From Erysipelotrichaceae bacterium (GTDB lineage: Bacteria; Bacillota_I; Bacilli_A; Erysipelotrichales; Erysipelotrichaceae), in NCBI GenBank assembly GCA_030694975.1, contig JAUYTU010000020.1:81773-145772 (forward strand): a stretch of 64,000 bases of DNA, written 5' to 3'. Shown piece by piece: positions 48,668 through 57,650 of this stretch. A program made the translations under genes and the position numbers. Numbering within the stretch: the stretch's first letter is position 1; every line of letters begins with the position of its first letter. The notes beneath the pieces are model-generated. The model did no database searches. It saw only the letters and a list, made by a program, of their open reading frames with translations, and was not told the DNA's origin.

Positions 48668-50300
48668 ACTTAATCTAAAATCGATGATTCAGTCAACCGT
48701 GAAGAACGTGTTTGACCATGAGTTATCGTTGGATGATATTGTGATTGAGTTACCGAAGGATAAAGCGCATGGAGATTATGCGACCAATGTTGCGATGCGT
48801 CTGACGAAAATCTTAAAGAAAAATCCAAAAGAAATTGCCTCGGCACTTTTAAGTGGTTTTGATCATTCGGTTGCGGATGTTGAGAAAGCTGAAATTGCCG
48901 GACCTGGGTTTATTAATTTCTTTATTTTAAAAGAGTCTTTGGCATTGTTGATTGGAAAAATCATCGAAGCCGGGGATGACTATGGCAAAATAAATACCGG
49001 AAATGGTCTAAAGGTCAATGTTGAATACGTATCGGCGAATCCTACGGGAGATTTACATCCCGGTCATGCACGAGGCGCAGCCATTGGTGATTCAGTTACG
49101 CGAATCATGAAGTTTGCGGGTTATGATGTTACTCGGGAGTTCTATGTTAATGATGCGGGAAATCAAATCAATAATATGGCGCTTTCTTTACAAGCTCGTT
49201 ATTACCAGGCATGTGGAATTGATCTTCCTTTACCTCAAGATGGATATTTTGGTAAAGATTTAATTGAAATTGCGGAAACGTTAAAGTCTGAAATCGGTGA
49301 TATCAGATCCAAGGAAAATCCAATGGATAATGTGTTATTCTTTAAGGAATATGGACTGGTTGCTGAGCTTCAGAAATTGAAGGATGATTTGGCTTTGTTT
49401 AGAGTTGAGTTTGATGTTTATACTTCCGAACAAAGTATTTATGATCGTGGATTGGTTGAAAAAGCTTTACAACAACTTACGGATAACGGCATGACATATA
49501 TATCTGAAGATGCTGTATGGCTGAAGACGATGCAGTTTGGTGATGATAAGGATCGCGTGTTGGTTCGTGGAAATGGATTGTATACCTATCTGATGCCTGA
49601 CATTGCCTATCACTTGAACAAGAAAGACCGTGGATTCAAGAAGCTTGTGGACTTCTTGGGTGCAGATCATCATGGCTATATTATGCGTTTAAAAGCAGCG
49701 ATTCAGGCATTGGGCTATCCAGCTGAGGATTTGGATGTTGATATCATCCAAATGGCTCGGATGATTAAGGATGGCGAAGAATTTAAGATGTCGAAGCGGA
49801 CCGGTAAGGCCGTAGCATTGAAAGATTTGATTGAGACGGCGGGTGTAGATGCGATTCGTTATTTCTTCGTATCACGAGCTGCGGACACTCATATGGATTT
49901 GGATTTGGATATGGCTACCAAGCAATCCAACGAAAATCCGGTCTACTATGCGCAGTATGCGCATGCCCGTTTATGTTCGATTTTGCGTCAACAAGAAAAA
50001 ATTATACCAGCGAATCACTTTGAGTTGATTAATCATGAAAAAGAAGTAGAATTATTAAAGCAATTGAATGAGTTTCCGTCAGTGGTTGCGGATAGTGCGT
50101 TTACGCGCCAGCCGCATAAGCTATGTAATTACATTCAAAAGCTTGCGCAATTGTTCCATAGTTTCTATAATGAGTGCTATGTATTGGATATGGAGAAACC
50201 GGAATTATCTGCGCAGCGTCTGGCATTGGTGAGGGCAGTTCAGATCACCTTGCATAATGCATTGAATTTAATCGGAGTTGAACCTGTCGAGCGAATGTAG
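48654..50300 (+). CDS. argS: Arginyl-tRNA synthetase
   Basis: ArgS charges tRNA-Arg. The 548-residue class I enzyme has an N-terminal Add-1 domain (about 1-110), the HIGH-type motif SANPTGDLHPGHARGAAIGD (about 121-140), the KMSKS-type FKMSKRTGKAV and a DALR anticodon-binding domain at the C-terminus (NPVYYAQYAHARLCSI onward). GGAGGATAACA precedes the ATG inside the DUF1934 gene. rpoE follows after 16 bp. Confidence 0.97.
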   Translation: MNQIELNLKSMIQSTVKNVFDHELSLDDIVIELPKDKAHGDYATNVAMRLTKILKKNPKEIASALLSGFDHSVADVEKAEIAGPGFINFFILKESLALLIGKIIEAGDDYGKINTGNGLKVNVEYVSANPTGDLHPGHARGAAIGDSVTRIMKFAGYDVTREFYVNDAGNQINNMALSLQARYYQACGIDLPLPQDGYFGKDLIEIAETLKSEIGDIRSKENPMDNVLFFKEYGLVAELQKLKDDLALFRVEFDVYTSEQSIYDRGLVEKALQQLTDNGMTYISEDAVWLKTMQFGDDKDRVLVRGNGLYTYLMPDIAYHLNKKDRGFKKLVDFLGADHHGYIMRLKAAIQALGYPAEDLDVDIIQMARMIKDGEEFKMSKRTGKAVALKDLIETAGVDAIRYFFVSRAADTHMDLDLDMATKQSNENPVYYAQYAHARLCSILRQQEKIIPANHFELINHEKEVELLKQLNEFPSVVADSAFTRQPHKLCNYIQKLAQLFHSFYNECYVLDMEKPELSAQRLALVRAVQITLHNALNLIGVEPVERM

Positions 50301-50316
50301 CCCATGGGAGGAAAAG

Positions 50317-50679
50317 ATGAGTAATAGATCGATGACAGATATTGCATATGAGTATATGCAAAGCAAAAATGGAGTACCATTTACAGTATTATGGTCAGAG
50401 GTGTGTAGCCGTTTAGCTTTTACACAGTCTCAGGCAGAGAATAAAATCGCTCAATTTTATTCGGCGATGATGTTGGACACACGATTTACAGCATTACCGG
50501 ATAACAAGTGGGATTTACGTAAGAATTATAAGTATAAAGATACGCACTTTGACACTAGTTCAATCTTGATTGATGATGACATTGATTTGGATGATGAAGT
50601 CAGAGATGATGCCGAAGAAGCGGAAGAAGATGACGATTATGACGGGTATGTCGAAGAAAACGAAGAAGAGACCTTTTGA
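50317..50679 (+). CDS. rpoE: DNA-directed RNA polymerase delta subunit
   Basis: The delta subunit is a Firmicutes-specific RNA polymerase partner that promotes recycling and sensitivity to initiating NTPs. The 120-residue protein has a folded HARE-HTH domain (about 1-85: MTDIAYEYMQSKNGVPFTVLW) and a highly acidic tail (from about 88: DDDIDLDDEVRDDAEEAEEDD). The ATG at 50317 follows GGGAGGAAAAG; the open frame extends 13 codons into argS. Its position ahead of pyrG is the same as in Bacillus. Confidence 0.95.
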   Translation: MSNRSMTDIAYEYMQSKNGVPFTVLWSEVCSRLAFTQSQAENKIAQFYSAMMLDTRFTALPDNKWDLRKNYKYKDTHFDTSSILIDDDIDLDDEVRDDAEEAEEDDDYDGYVEENEEETF

Positions 50680-50685
50680 TTTTTC

Positions 50686-50714
50686 TTGAAACGACGTGTG
50701 CCTTCTGTTAGAAT
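50686..50714 (+). promoter_or_regulatory. pyrG promoter
   Basis: TTGAAA (50686-50691) and TAGAAT (50709-50714) are 17 bp apart. Six bases later comes GGGC (50721-50724), the expected transcription start and a sequence needed for reiterative G addition. Confidence 0.83.
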
Positions 50715-50720
50715 AATAAA

Positions 50721-50757
50721 GGGCAGAGCGTCCCCTGGTTTTAGGGGGCGTTTTTTA
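50721..50757 (+). promoter_or_regulatory. CTP-responsive attenuator of pyrG (reiterative transcription type)
   Basis: The transcript should begin GGGCAGAGCG and run into a terminator hairpin: CGTCCCCT (50729-50736) pairs with AGGGGGCG (50743-50750) around loop GGTTTT, followed by six T. In B. subtilis pyrG, low CTP makes RNA polymerase stutter at GGGC, adding extra G residues that pair with the C-rich 5' arm and prevent termination. All parts, the GGGC start and the UCCCC arm, are present here. Function in this organism is inferred by analogy. Confidence 0.87.
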
Positions 50758-50785
50758 TTTTTATTTCAAAAAGAGAGGTAAGTTT

Positions 50786-52399
50786 ATGGCTAAATACATA
50801 TTTGTTACCGGTGGAGTAGTATCCGGTATAGGAAAAGGCATCATCGCAACGTCCTTGGGACGTTTGCTTAAAAACCGCGGATTAAAAGTATTCATGCAGA
50901 AATTTGATCCGTATATCAATGTTGACCCAGGAACGATGTCCCCCTATCAACATGGAGAAGTCTTTGTGACCAAGGATGGCGCTGAAACAGATCTCGATTT
51001 GGGTCACTATGAACGTTTCACGGATGAAGAATTGACACAAAATGCGAGCATTACAGCAGGTCGTGTTTATATGAACGTTATAACTAAAGAGCGTCGTGGT
51101 GATTACTTGGGAGCAACGGTTCAAGTAATTCCTCATATAACGGATGAGATTAAATCAAAAGTATACGAAGCGGCCCGCGAGTCGGGAGCAGATGTCATAA
51201 TTACTGAGATTGGCGGAACTGTTGGTGATATTGAGTCTTTGCCTTTTCTTGAAGCTGCCCGTCAGGTTCATTCGGATAATGAAAGAGATGATGTTGTTTT
51301 TATTCATACAACATTGATTCCGAAGGTTCCGGCCAGTAATGAAATGAAAACCAAGCCGACCCAACACAGTTTTAAAGAGCTGATGTCCTTGGGTATTAAA
51401 CCGAATATCATTGTTACCCGTTCAGATGAAGCGTTGACGCCAGATATGAAAAAGAAAATTGCTTTGTTCTGTGATGTTCGTGAACATGCAATTATTGAAT
51501 CCGTGAATTTTGATAATATTTATGAAATTCCATTGTCATTTCAAAAACAAGGGTTTGATGACTACGTCGTTCACAAACTTTCACTGGATGTGCCGAAGGC
51601 AGATATGACAGAGTGGAAAGCCATGATTGATATGGCCAATAACCTGCCTTATACCGTTACGATTGGATTAGTTGGCAAATATGTGCAGTTGCATGATGCT
51701 TATTTATCGGTGGCTGAGTCATTGAAACATGCCGGCTATCCGGTAGGTGCGAAAATTGATATTCGTTGGATTAATTCGGAAGAGTTGAGTCCTGAGAATG
51801 TGACGAAACATTTAGATGGCGTCCATGGCGTCTTGGTACCGGGTGGATTTGGCGGTCGTGGAATCGAAGGTAAAATCGCCGCGGCGAAATATGCTCGTGA
51901 GAATAATATACCGTATTTTGGAATTTGTTTAGGTATGCAAATTGCCATGATCGAGTATGCTCGTAATGTATGTGAATTACCTTTTGCTAATTCGCAAGAG
52001 TGGGATACACAATCACCGGATCAAGTTATTCACTTGATGCCGGATCAAAACGGTGTTGTGAATATGGGTGGGACATTGCGTTTAGGCAATTGGCCTTGTT
52101 TGATTAGTGAGGGTTCGAAGACAGAATCGGTTTATCAATCTTCAAAAATATTGGAACGTCATCGTCATCGTTATGAATTCAATAACAAATATCGTTCTAT
52201 CATGGAGGAAAAAGGCGTTGTTTTCAGTGGTGTATCTCCGGATGGCCGATTGGTTGAAATCGTTGAGTTAAAGGATCATCCATGGTTTGTGGGCTGTCAG
52301 TTCCATCCGGAATTTAAATCACGTCCCAACCGTGCTCATCCGCTGTTCTATGGATTTGTGCGCGCGTCTTTCAATTTCTCGAAAAATGTCGTAAAATAA
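50786..52399 (+). CDS. pyrG: CTP synthase
   Basis: PyrG makes CTP from UTP, ATP and glutamine. The 537-residue protein has an amidoligase domain ([20 protein letters not shown], about 5-24; [16 protein letters not shown]) and a class I glutamine amidotransferase domain with catalytic Cys in [16 protein letters not shown] (about 381) and His-Glu in [16 protein letters not shown] precedes the start. It is controlled by the attenuator just upstream. fba follows after 25 bp without its own visible promoter. Confidence 0.97.
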   Translation: MAKYIFVTGGVVSGIGKGIIATSLGRLLKNRGLKVFMQKFDPYINVDPGTMSPYQHGEVFVTKDGAETDLDLGHYERFTDEELTQNASITAGRVYMNVITKERRGDYLGATVQVIPHITDEIKSKVYEAARESGADVIITEIGGTVGDIESLPFLEAARQVHSDNERDDVVFIHTTLIPKVPASNEMKTKPTQHSFKELMSLGIKPNIIVTRSDEALTPDMKKKIALFCDVREHAIIESVNFDNIYEIPLSFQKQGFDDYVVHKLSLDVPKADMTEWKAMIDMANNLPYTVTIGLVGKYVQLHDAYLSVAESLKHAGYPVGAKIDIRWINSEELSPENVTKHLDGVHGVLVPGGFGGRGIEGKIAAAKYARENNIPYFGICLGMQIAMIEYARNVCELPFANSQEWDTQSPDQVIHLMPDQNGVVNMGGTLRLGNWPCLISEGSKTESVYQSSKILERHRHRYEFNNKYRSIMEEKGVVFSGVSPDGRLVEIVELKDHPWFVGCQFHPEFKSRPNRAHPLFYGFVRASFNFSKNVVK

Positions 52400-52424
52400 A
52401 GTTTGATAAAAGGAGGATTATAAG

Positions 52425-53360
52425 ATGGGTTTAGTATCTACTAAAGAAATGTTTAAAAAAGCCTATGAAGGCGGTTATGCTATCGGTGCGTTTAATGTAA
52501 ATAATATGGAAATCATTCAGGCGATTGTTGAGGCCGCTAATGAACTGAAATCTCCGGTCATATTACAGGTTTCATCAGGTGCTCGTAAATATGCAAATCC
52601 GACCTACCTGACAAAATTGGTTGAAGCTGCTGTTTTAGAAAGTGATATTCCGATCGCCTTGCATTTGGATCATGGGGATACTTTCGAATTGTGCAAACAA
52701 TGTATTGACTCCGGTTTTACGTCTGTGATGATCGATGGATCGCACTTACCATATGAAGAGAATATCGCGCTGACCCGTAAGGTCGTTGATTATGCACATG
52801 CTCACGGTGTAACCGTTGAGGGTGAGTTGGGTCAGTTGGCTGGCGTTGAAGATGATATCAATGTTTCGGATGAGGATGCAAATTACACCAATCCTGATCA
52901 AGTGGAAGACTTTGTTAAGCGTACCGGTGTTGACTCGTTAGCGATTGCGATCGGAACAAGCCATGGAGCATTTAAGTTTAAACCGGGTCAAGATCCGAAG
53001 CTTCGTTTTGATATTCTGGAAGAAATTAAACATCGTTTACCCGAGTTTCCGATCGTTTTGCACGGCGCTTCCAGTGTTTCACAAGAATATGTGAAGATTA
53101 TAAATGACAACGGCGGGCAACTTGCGGATGCGATTGGTATTCCGGAAGACATGTTGCGTCAAGCAGCGAAGTCAGCTGTATGCAAAATCAATATCGACTC
53201 TGACTTGCGTTTGGCAATGACTGCCGGTATCCGTGAAGTATTTAATGCCAAGCCGGGTTTATTTGATCCGCGCGGCTATTTGACTCAAGGTCGTAAGTAT
53301 ATTAAAGAATTGGTTTCCCATAAAATCAGAACAGTTTTGGGAAGTGAAGGAAAAGCTTAA
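52425..53360 (+). CDS. fba: Class II fructose-1,6-bisphosphate aldolase
   Basis: This zinc-dependent glycolytic aldolase cleaves fructose 1,6-bisphosphate to DHAP and glyceraldehyde 3-phosphate. The 311-residue protein has the class II signatures ALHLDHGDTFELCKQCIDSGFTSVMIDGSH (catalytic Asp and zinc His, about 80-110) and GELGQLAGVEDD. IAIGTSHGAFK and FPIVLHGASSVS supply further zinc and phosphate ligands. An AAAGGAGG site precedes the ATG. The tandem rpoE-pyrG-fba order is shared with Bacillus. It ends at a terminator. Confidence 0.96.
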   Translation: MGLVSTKEMFKKAYEGGYAIGAFNVNNMEIIQAIVEAANELKSPVILQVSSGARKYANPTYLTKLVEAAVLESDIPIALHLDHGDTFELCKQCIDSGFTSVMIDGSHLPYEENIALTRKVVDYAHAHGVTVEGELGQLAGVEDDINVSDEDANYTNPDQVEDFVKRTGVDSLAIAIGTSHGAFKFKPGQDPKLRFDILEEIKHRLPEFPIVLHGASSVSQEYVKIINDNGGQLADAIGIPEDMLRQAAKSAVCKINIDSDLRLAMTAGIREVFNAKPGLFDPRGYLTQGRKYIKELVSHKIRTVLGSEGKA

Positions 53361-53363
53361 TTG

Positions 53364-53390
53364 AAGTTGCCCCTCGGGCAACTTTTTCTT
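53364..53390 (+). terminator. Terminator after fba
   Basis: A 9-bp stem AAGTTGCCC/GGGCAACTT with a 3-nt loop CTC is followed by TTT and a further CTT. Confidence 0.86.
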
Positions 53391-53403
53391 AATGAAAGAG
53401 TTT

Positions 53404-53432
53404 TTGTGTTTTATAGGAGTTTTTGGTAAAAT
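53404..53432 (+). promoter_or_regulatory. Probable murA promoter
   Basis: TTGTGT (53404-53409) and TAAAAT (53427-53432) are spaced by 17 bp, ahead of murA and after the fba terminator. Confidence 0.6.
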
Positions 53433-53457
53433 AAGGATACGAATAAGAGGTAATGCT

Positions 53458-54720
53458 ATGGCAGAAGTAATAAAAATCGAAGGCGGACATAAACTTAACG
53501 GGAAAGTACGAATCAGCGGTTCAAAGAATGCGACAGTCGCTCTGATTCCGGCGGCTATTTTAGCTGCGCGTGGTCCGGTTACGATTATCGGTGTGCCTAA
53601 TATTTCCGATGTTGCGTCACTATCGGATTTATTGAGAGAGTTAAATGTGACCGTCATTCAAAAATCGCAGGATCACATTGTTATTGATCCGACTGAAATG
53701 TATAATAAACCGTTGGAAACCCAAGCAGTAACCAAACTAAGAGCGTCCTATTATTTTATGGGTGCACTTTTGGGCAGATATAAAGAAGTCAAAATGAAGA
53801 TGCCGGGCGGATGTTATTTGGGTCCGCGACCCATCGATTTACATTTAAAAGGTTTTGAAGCGTTAGGTGCTACAGTAGAATATACACAGGGCAGTTATCA
53901 TATCTTTGCGGATGAGTTGGTCGGTGCTAAAATATTTTTGGATATCTCCTCGGTTGGAGCAACGATTAATATCATGATGGCAGCGGTTTATGCCAAAGGA
54001 AGAACTACGATTGAGAATGCGGCGAAGGAGCCGGAGATTATTGATGTAGCAACCATGCTTAATAAGATGGGTGCGCACATTCGTGGTGCCGGAACCAATG
54101 TTATCACGATTGATGGTGCGGATGAGTTGTCGGGGTGTTTTCATGAAATCATACCTGATCGTATTGAAGCGGGTACATTTATTATTTTGGCAGCCGCAGC
54201 CGCAGAGGAAATGGTTATTGAGAACATTATTCCACAGCACTTAGAGGCGTTGTTATCAAAGCTTCAGGAGATGGGTGTGGATATGGATATTGAGGTTGAT
54301 AAAGTTACGATTCGTGGTGGTAAAGAGTTAATGGGTGTTGATATTAAGACGCTACCTTATCCAGGGTTTGCGACGGATTTGCAACAACCGTTGACGCCAC
54401 TGTTGACTCAAGCCAATGGCGAATCCACCGTAAAAGAAACGATTTACACAGAGCGGTTCAAGCATTGTGTTGAATTGCAGCGCATGAGTGCAAATATCGA
54501 TTTATCAACAGCAAAAGCAACAATCAAAGGCCCGACCAAATTGTTTGGGGATATTGTTACGGCAACAGATTTGCGTTGTGGAGCATCGTTAGTTATTGCC
54601 GGATTGATTGCGGAAGGTGTGACTGAGATTCATGAAGTTTACCATATTGACCGAGGATATGACGATTTGGATGGAAAACTTAAAGGTTTAGGGGCGGTTA
54701 TCTGGCGTGAAGTAGCATAA
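53458..54720 (+). CDS. murA: UDP-N-acetylglucosamine 1-carboxyvinyltransferase
   Basis: MurA performs the first committed step of peptidoglycan synthesis, adding enolpyruvate to UDP-GlcNAc. The 420-residue protein has the N-terminal [14 protein letters not shown] and the catalytic loop [15 protein letters not shown] with the Cys that fosfomycin alkylates. [12 protein letters not shown] and the C-terminal [17 protein letters not shown] are typical. The ATG at 53458 follows AAGAGGTAATGCT; the open frame upstream runs through the promoter. Firmicutes often carry two paralogues (MurA/MurZ); which one this is cannot be decided here. Confidence 0.95.
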   Translation: MAEVIKIEGGHKLNGKVRISGSKNATVALIPAAILAARGPVTIIGVPNISDVASLSDLLRELNVTVIQKSQDHIVIDPTEMYNKPLETQAVTKLRASYYFMGALLGRYKEVKMKMPGGCYLGPRPIDLHLKGFEALGATVEYTQGSYHIFADELVGAKIFLDISSVGATINIMMAAVYAKGRTTIENAAKEPEIIDVATMLNKMGAHIRGAGTNVITIDGADELSGCFHEIIPDRIEAGTFIILAAAAAEEMVIENIIPQHLEALLSKLQEMGVDMDIEVDKVTIRGGKELMGVDIKTLPYPGFATDLQQPLTPLLTQANGESTVKETIYTERFKHCVELQRMSANIDLSTAKATIKGPTKLFGDIVTATDLRCGASLVIAGLIAEGVTEIHEVYHIDRGYDDLDGKLKGLGAVIWREVA

Positions 54721-54769
54721 CCGATGAAATAATTATCAAACATGGTTACAATGGCGTAGAGGGGTAGTT

Positions 54770-55243
54770 ATGAACAATCAACAAGTTGAGATTATTATTA
54801 GGTCGTTAAAAATCGATCAGTTATCCGAATATCTGAAGGAATCCTTTTGTGATCCGATGCGAATCATGAAGGAGAATATTCATAATGGGTTGAAGCCGAT
54901 GCATTTGCAATTGGAAAAAGAAGATCTTGAAACCATTAAGAAAACGTTTCTTAAGTATGAGATGGTTATTGATGGAAATCTGAAACTCGAGGAGAATCTG
55001 ATGCCGGTCATTGAGTCTGTTTCGCACTTATCGATTGATCAACGTTTGGTCGCGAAATCGATTTTGCGCAATTGTGAAATCGGCCATCAAAAAGAAATTG
55101 ATGTGGCTAAATCATTACATGAGATGATTGATAATATTTCTTGTCCTGTGTACGATTTAATTCGACAACTTACCTATAAAACAGACGACCGCATTGACAT
55201 TTATGATAATTATTTAGTAGACTTAATCGAAAGAAGCGATTAA
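54770..55243 (+). CDS. Hypothetical protein, 157 residues
   Basis: I do not recognise this protein. It is predicted to be soluble and mostly helical, with no signal peptide or membrane segment. Leu- and Glu-rich helices (HLQLEKEDLETIKKTFLKYE) and a late C-terminal part DDRIDIYDNYLVDLIERSD are visible. AGAGGGGTAGTT precedes the ATG and codon use matches the neighbours. A strong terminator begins at its last codons, and a possible -10 TACAAT lies about 25 bp upstream of the start. It stands between murA and a PTS EIIC gene. Confidence 0.75.
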   Translation: MNNQQVEIIIRSLKIDQLSEYLKESFCDPMRIMKENIHNGLKPMHLQLEKEDLETIKKTFLKYEMVIDGNLKLEENLMPVIESVSHLSIDQRLVAKSILRNCEIGHQKEIDVAKSLHEMIDNISCPVYDLIRQLTYKTDDRIDIYDNYLVDLIERSD

Positions 55244-55254
55244 GTCTTTTTTTT
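55220..55254 (+). terminator. Terminator overlapping the end of the 157-residue gene
   Basis: A perfect 10-bp stem GACTTAATCG/CGATTAAGTC with a 7-nt loop is followed by eight T. It ends 10 bp before the next gene's start, so the T-run partly precedes that gene's GGAGGT site. Confidence 0.88.
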
Positions 55255-55263
55255 GGAGGTTAC

Positions 55264-56283
55264 ATGAAAAAATTATTACAGGTGATTTATCAGAAATATA
55301 TTTTGGACGGACTTTCGGCAATGGCGTTGGGTTTGTTTGCTTCACTGATTGTCGGGTTAATTTTGCGGACAAGTGCCGAACAATTGTTAAACGTATGGCC
55401 AGACGGAATCTTTTTAAGTTCGCTACAAGAAATTGGCAGTACAGCGATTGCCATGATGGGCCCGGCCATTGCAATTGCGGTTGCTTACAAATTGAAAGCA
55501 CCTTTACTGGTATTGGTTGCCTCGATGGTGGCCGGTCAATTAGGTGCGGTGTATGGCGGTCCGGCAGGCGCTTATCTTTCGGTCGTGTTAGCCATTGAAG
55601 CGGGGTCCCTTGTATCCAAGAAAACGCCTTTAGATATTATCATTACGCCTACCATTACCATGATTGCCGGATTTTTGGTGGCGATCTCCGCGGGTCAGCT
55701 GATTGGTGTGTTAATGTCCGGATTGGGAATTGTGATTGTGGAAGCTACCAAGGCACAGCCCTTTGTAATGGGGATCATTGTTTCGGTGTTGATGGGAATG
55801 ATTCTAACAGCGCCGATTTCCAGTGCTGCTTTAGCGCTGATGTTACAGATTTCCGGGTTGGCGGCTGGAGCTGCGACAGCGGGTTGTTGTGCTCAGATGG
55901 TTGGGTTTGCGTTAATGAGTCGTAAGGATAATAAATCGGGCGAAGTCATTGCTCAAGGTTTAGGAACTTCGATGTTGCAGGTAAGTAATATTATCCGTAA
56001 TCCGTGGATCTGGGTACCGCCAACCTTAGCGGCGGCAATCACCGGTCCGTTGGCCACGGTAGTCTTTAAAATGGAAAATGTGGCGGCTGGTGCCGGTATG
56101 GGGACCAGTGGTTTAGTAGGAATTTTACTCACATTACAGACGATGGGGTTTACAGTAGACGTCTTAATTAAAATATTGGTGTTATACATTGTGTTACCTG
56201 GAATATTAAGTGTTCTGTTTTATGAGATTTTGGTTAAGATGAATAAAATCAAGGTTGGAGATTGTACAATCAAGGTTGACTGA
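55264..56283 (+). CDS. PTS EIIC_2-type membrane protein (PF13303 family)
   Basis: This very hydrophobic 339-residue protein has about nine to ten membrane segments and Gly/Ala-rich loops (MVAGQLGAVYGGPAGAYLSVVL; GLAAGAATAGCCAQMVGFALMSRKDN). It matches my memory of the PTS_EIIC_2 family, a standalone EIIC relative whose transport role is unproven. No EIIA or EIIB gene is nearby. TTGGAGGTTAC precedes the ATG. It could instead be a regulatory sensor or a non-PTS transporter. Confidence 0.75.
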   Translation: MKKLLQVIYQKYILDGLSAMALGLFASLIVGLILRTSAEQLLNVWPDGIFLSSLQEIGSTAIAMMGPAIAIAVAYKLKAPLLVLVASMVAGQLGAVYGGPAGAYLSVVLAIEAGSLVSKKTPLDIIITPTITMIAGFLVAISAGQLIGVLMSGLGIVIVEATKAQPFVMGIIVSVLMGMILTAPISSAALALMLQISGLAAGAATAGCCAQMVGFALMSRKDNKSGEVIAQGLGTSMLQVSNIIRNPWIWVPPTLAAAITGPLATVVFKMENVAAGAGMGTSGLVGILLTLQTMGFTVDVLIKILVLYIVLPGILSVLFYEILVKMNKIKVGDCTIKVD

Positions 56284-56307
56284 TGCACATGAGTGCATCT
56301 TTTTTTT
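56282..56307 (+). terminator. Terminator after EIIC_2 gene
   Basis: A 7-bp stem GATGCAC/GTGCATC with loop ATGA is followed by eight T, starting at the stop codon. Confidence 0.87.
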
Positions 56308-56318
56308 GCTTTTAAGGG

Positions 56319-56324
56319 TATAAT
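56319..56324 (+). promoter_or_regulatory. -10 box of AmmeMemoRadiSam operon
   Basis: TATAAT lies 25 bp upstream of the coding start, just after the previous terminator. No clear -35 box is visible because that position falls in the terminator T-run. Confidence 0.5.
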
Positions 56325-56348
56325 ATATTTGAATTCGGAGGGATGCTT

Positions 56349-57650
56349 ATGAGTATGCTCGCTGCCTTTGCACTCCCCCATCCACCGATAGCTATTGAGA
56401 AAATCGGTCGGGGAGAAGAAAGAAACATCCAATCCACCATCGACGCTTACCATCAGATATCCAAAATCATTGCGGATATCCAACCGGACACCATTATCAT
56501 CAGTTCGCCACATGCTCCTTATTTAAGGGATGGTTTTTTCGTGGGTTCATCTGAAAAGGCGAATGGTGATTTTTCGCGTTTCAATCATCCGGAAATCAGC
56601 TATTCTTTTGATGTTGACAAAGAGTTTGCGATTGCACTTCGCGAGGTGAACGATCATGTCCGACTGTATGATAGCGGTGATCTCGGTGTGGATCATGGGG
56701 TTTTGGTTCCATTGGAATTTATTCATCAACAAGGCTCTTATCATTGGGTCATCTTGGGAATTTCGACCTTATCAAAAGAAGAACACAGACAGCTAGGAAT
56801 TGATATTTTGAGTGTCAGTGAGAAATCTGGCAAGAAAATTGTGTTTATTGCCAGCGGTGATTTGTCTCATCGGTTAAAACATGACGGTCCTTATGGTTAC
56901 ATTAAAGAAGGCGCGATATTTGATAAGAAGATAACTGATATCCTAGCATCGGGAAGATTTGAGTTGCTTGATTCGCTGGATGCTGAGTTATGCGAGAAAG
57001 CCGGAGAATGCGGATTATTGGGATTGCATGTACTATCCGGTGTTTTAAAGAATCAAACATATGTATCTCAACTCATTTCCTATGAAGGCCCTTTTGGTGT
57101 CGGTTATGCGGTAGCATCGTATATTCTCAAACAAAAGGATCCTTATGTAGATTTGGCGCGCAGGACCATTGAACATTACGTCAAGAAAAGAGAGATGTTG
57201 AAAATAGAGGAGAATGACAATAATTCCTTGCTTTCTCAATCCTCGTCCGGTGTATTTGTTTCGATTCACAGACAGGGTCGTTTACGTGGTTGTATCGGCA
57301 CGATCGAACCCGTACGTAAGAATCTTGGGTTTGAAATTATGTTCAATGCGGTTGCGGCGTGCGCTAGAGATCCGAGGTTCTATCCGGTATCTGTATCTGA
57401 ACTGAAAGATTTGGATATCTCGGTTGATATACTAACTGAGCCTAAAAAAATATCATCTAAGAGTGAGTTGGATGTCAAACGCTTTGGGGTCATCGTGGTC
57501 GCAGGATCTAGACGAGGACTTTTATTGCCCGATTTAGATGGTATCGATTCCGTTGATCAACAAATCCAAATCGCAAAGCGTAAAGCCGGAATCGAAATGG
57601 ATGAGAAAGTAGAGTTGTATCGCTTTGAGGTGGTCCGGCATCATGACTGA
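56349..57650 (+). CDS. AmmeMemoRadiSam system A/B fusion (Memo-like domain plus AMMECR1 domain)
   Basis: This 433-residue protein fuses two families. The N-terminal part (about 1-265) resembles Memo/LigB class III dioxygenase-like proteins: FALPHPPIAIEKIGRGEE, ISSPHAPY, DHGVLVPL and ASGDLSH with His residues in the metal positions. The C-terminal part (about 285-430) is AMMECR1, with the signature GRLRGCIGTIEP and ARDPRFYPVS. These occur with a radical SAM enzyme in the uncharacterised AmmeMemoRadiSam system, and that gene follows with an 8-nt overlap. The ATG at 56349 is chosen because GGAGG lies 7 nt upstream; an ATG two codons earlier is too close. Biochemical function is unknown. Confidence 0.9.
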   Translation: MSMLAAFALPHPPIAIEKIGRGEERNIQSTIDAYHQISKIIADIQPDTIIISSPHAPYLRDGFFVGSSEKANGDFSRFNHPEISYSFDVDKEFAIALREVNDHVRLYDSGDLGVDHGVLVPLEFIHQQGSYHWVILGISTLSKEEHRQLGIDILSVSEKSGKKIVFIASGDLSHRLKHDGPYGYIKEGAIFDKKITDILASGRFELLDSLDAELCEKAGECGLLGLHVLSGVLKNQTYVSQLISYEGPFGVGYAVASYILKQKDPYVDLARRTIEHYVKKREMLKIEENDNNSLLSQSSSGVFVSIHRQGRLRGCIGTIEPVRKNLGFEIMFNAVAACARDPRFYPVSVSELKDLDISVDILTEPKKISSKSELDVKRFGVIVVAGSRRGLLLPDLDGIDSVDQQIQIAKRKAGIEMDEKVELYRFEVVRHHD

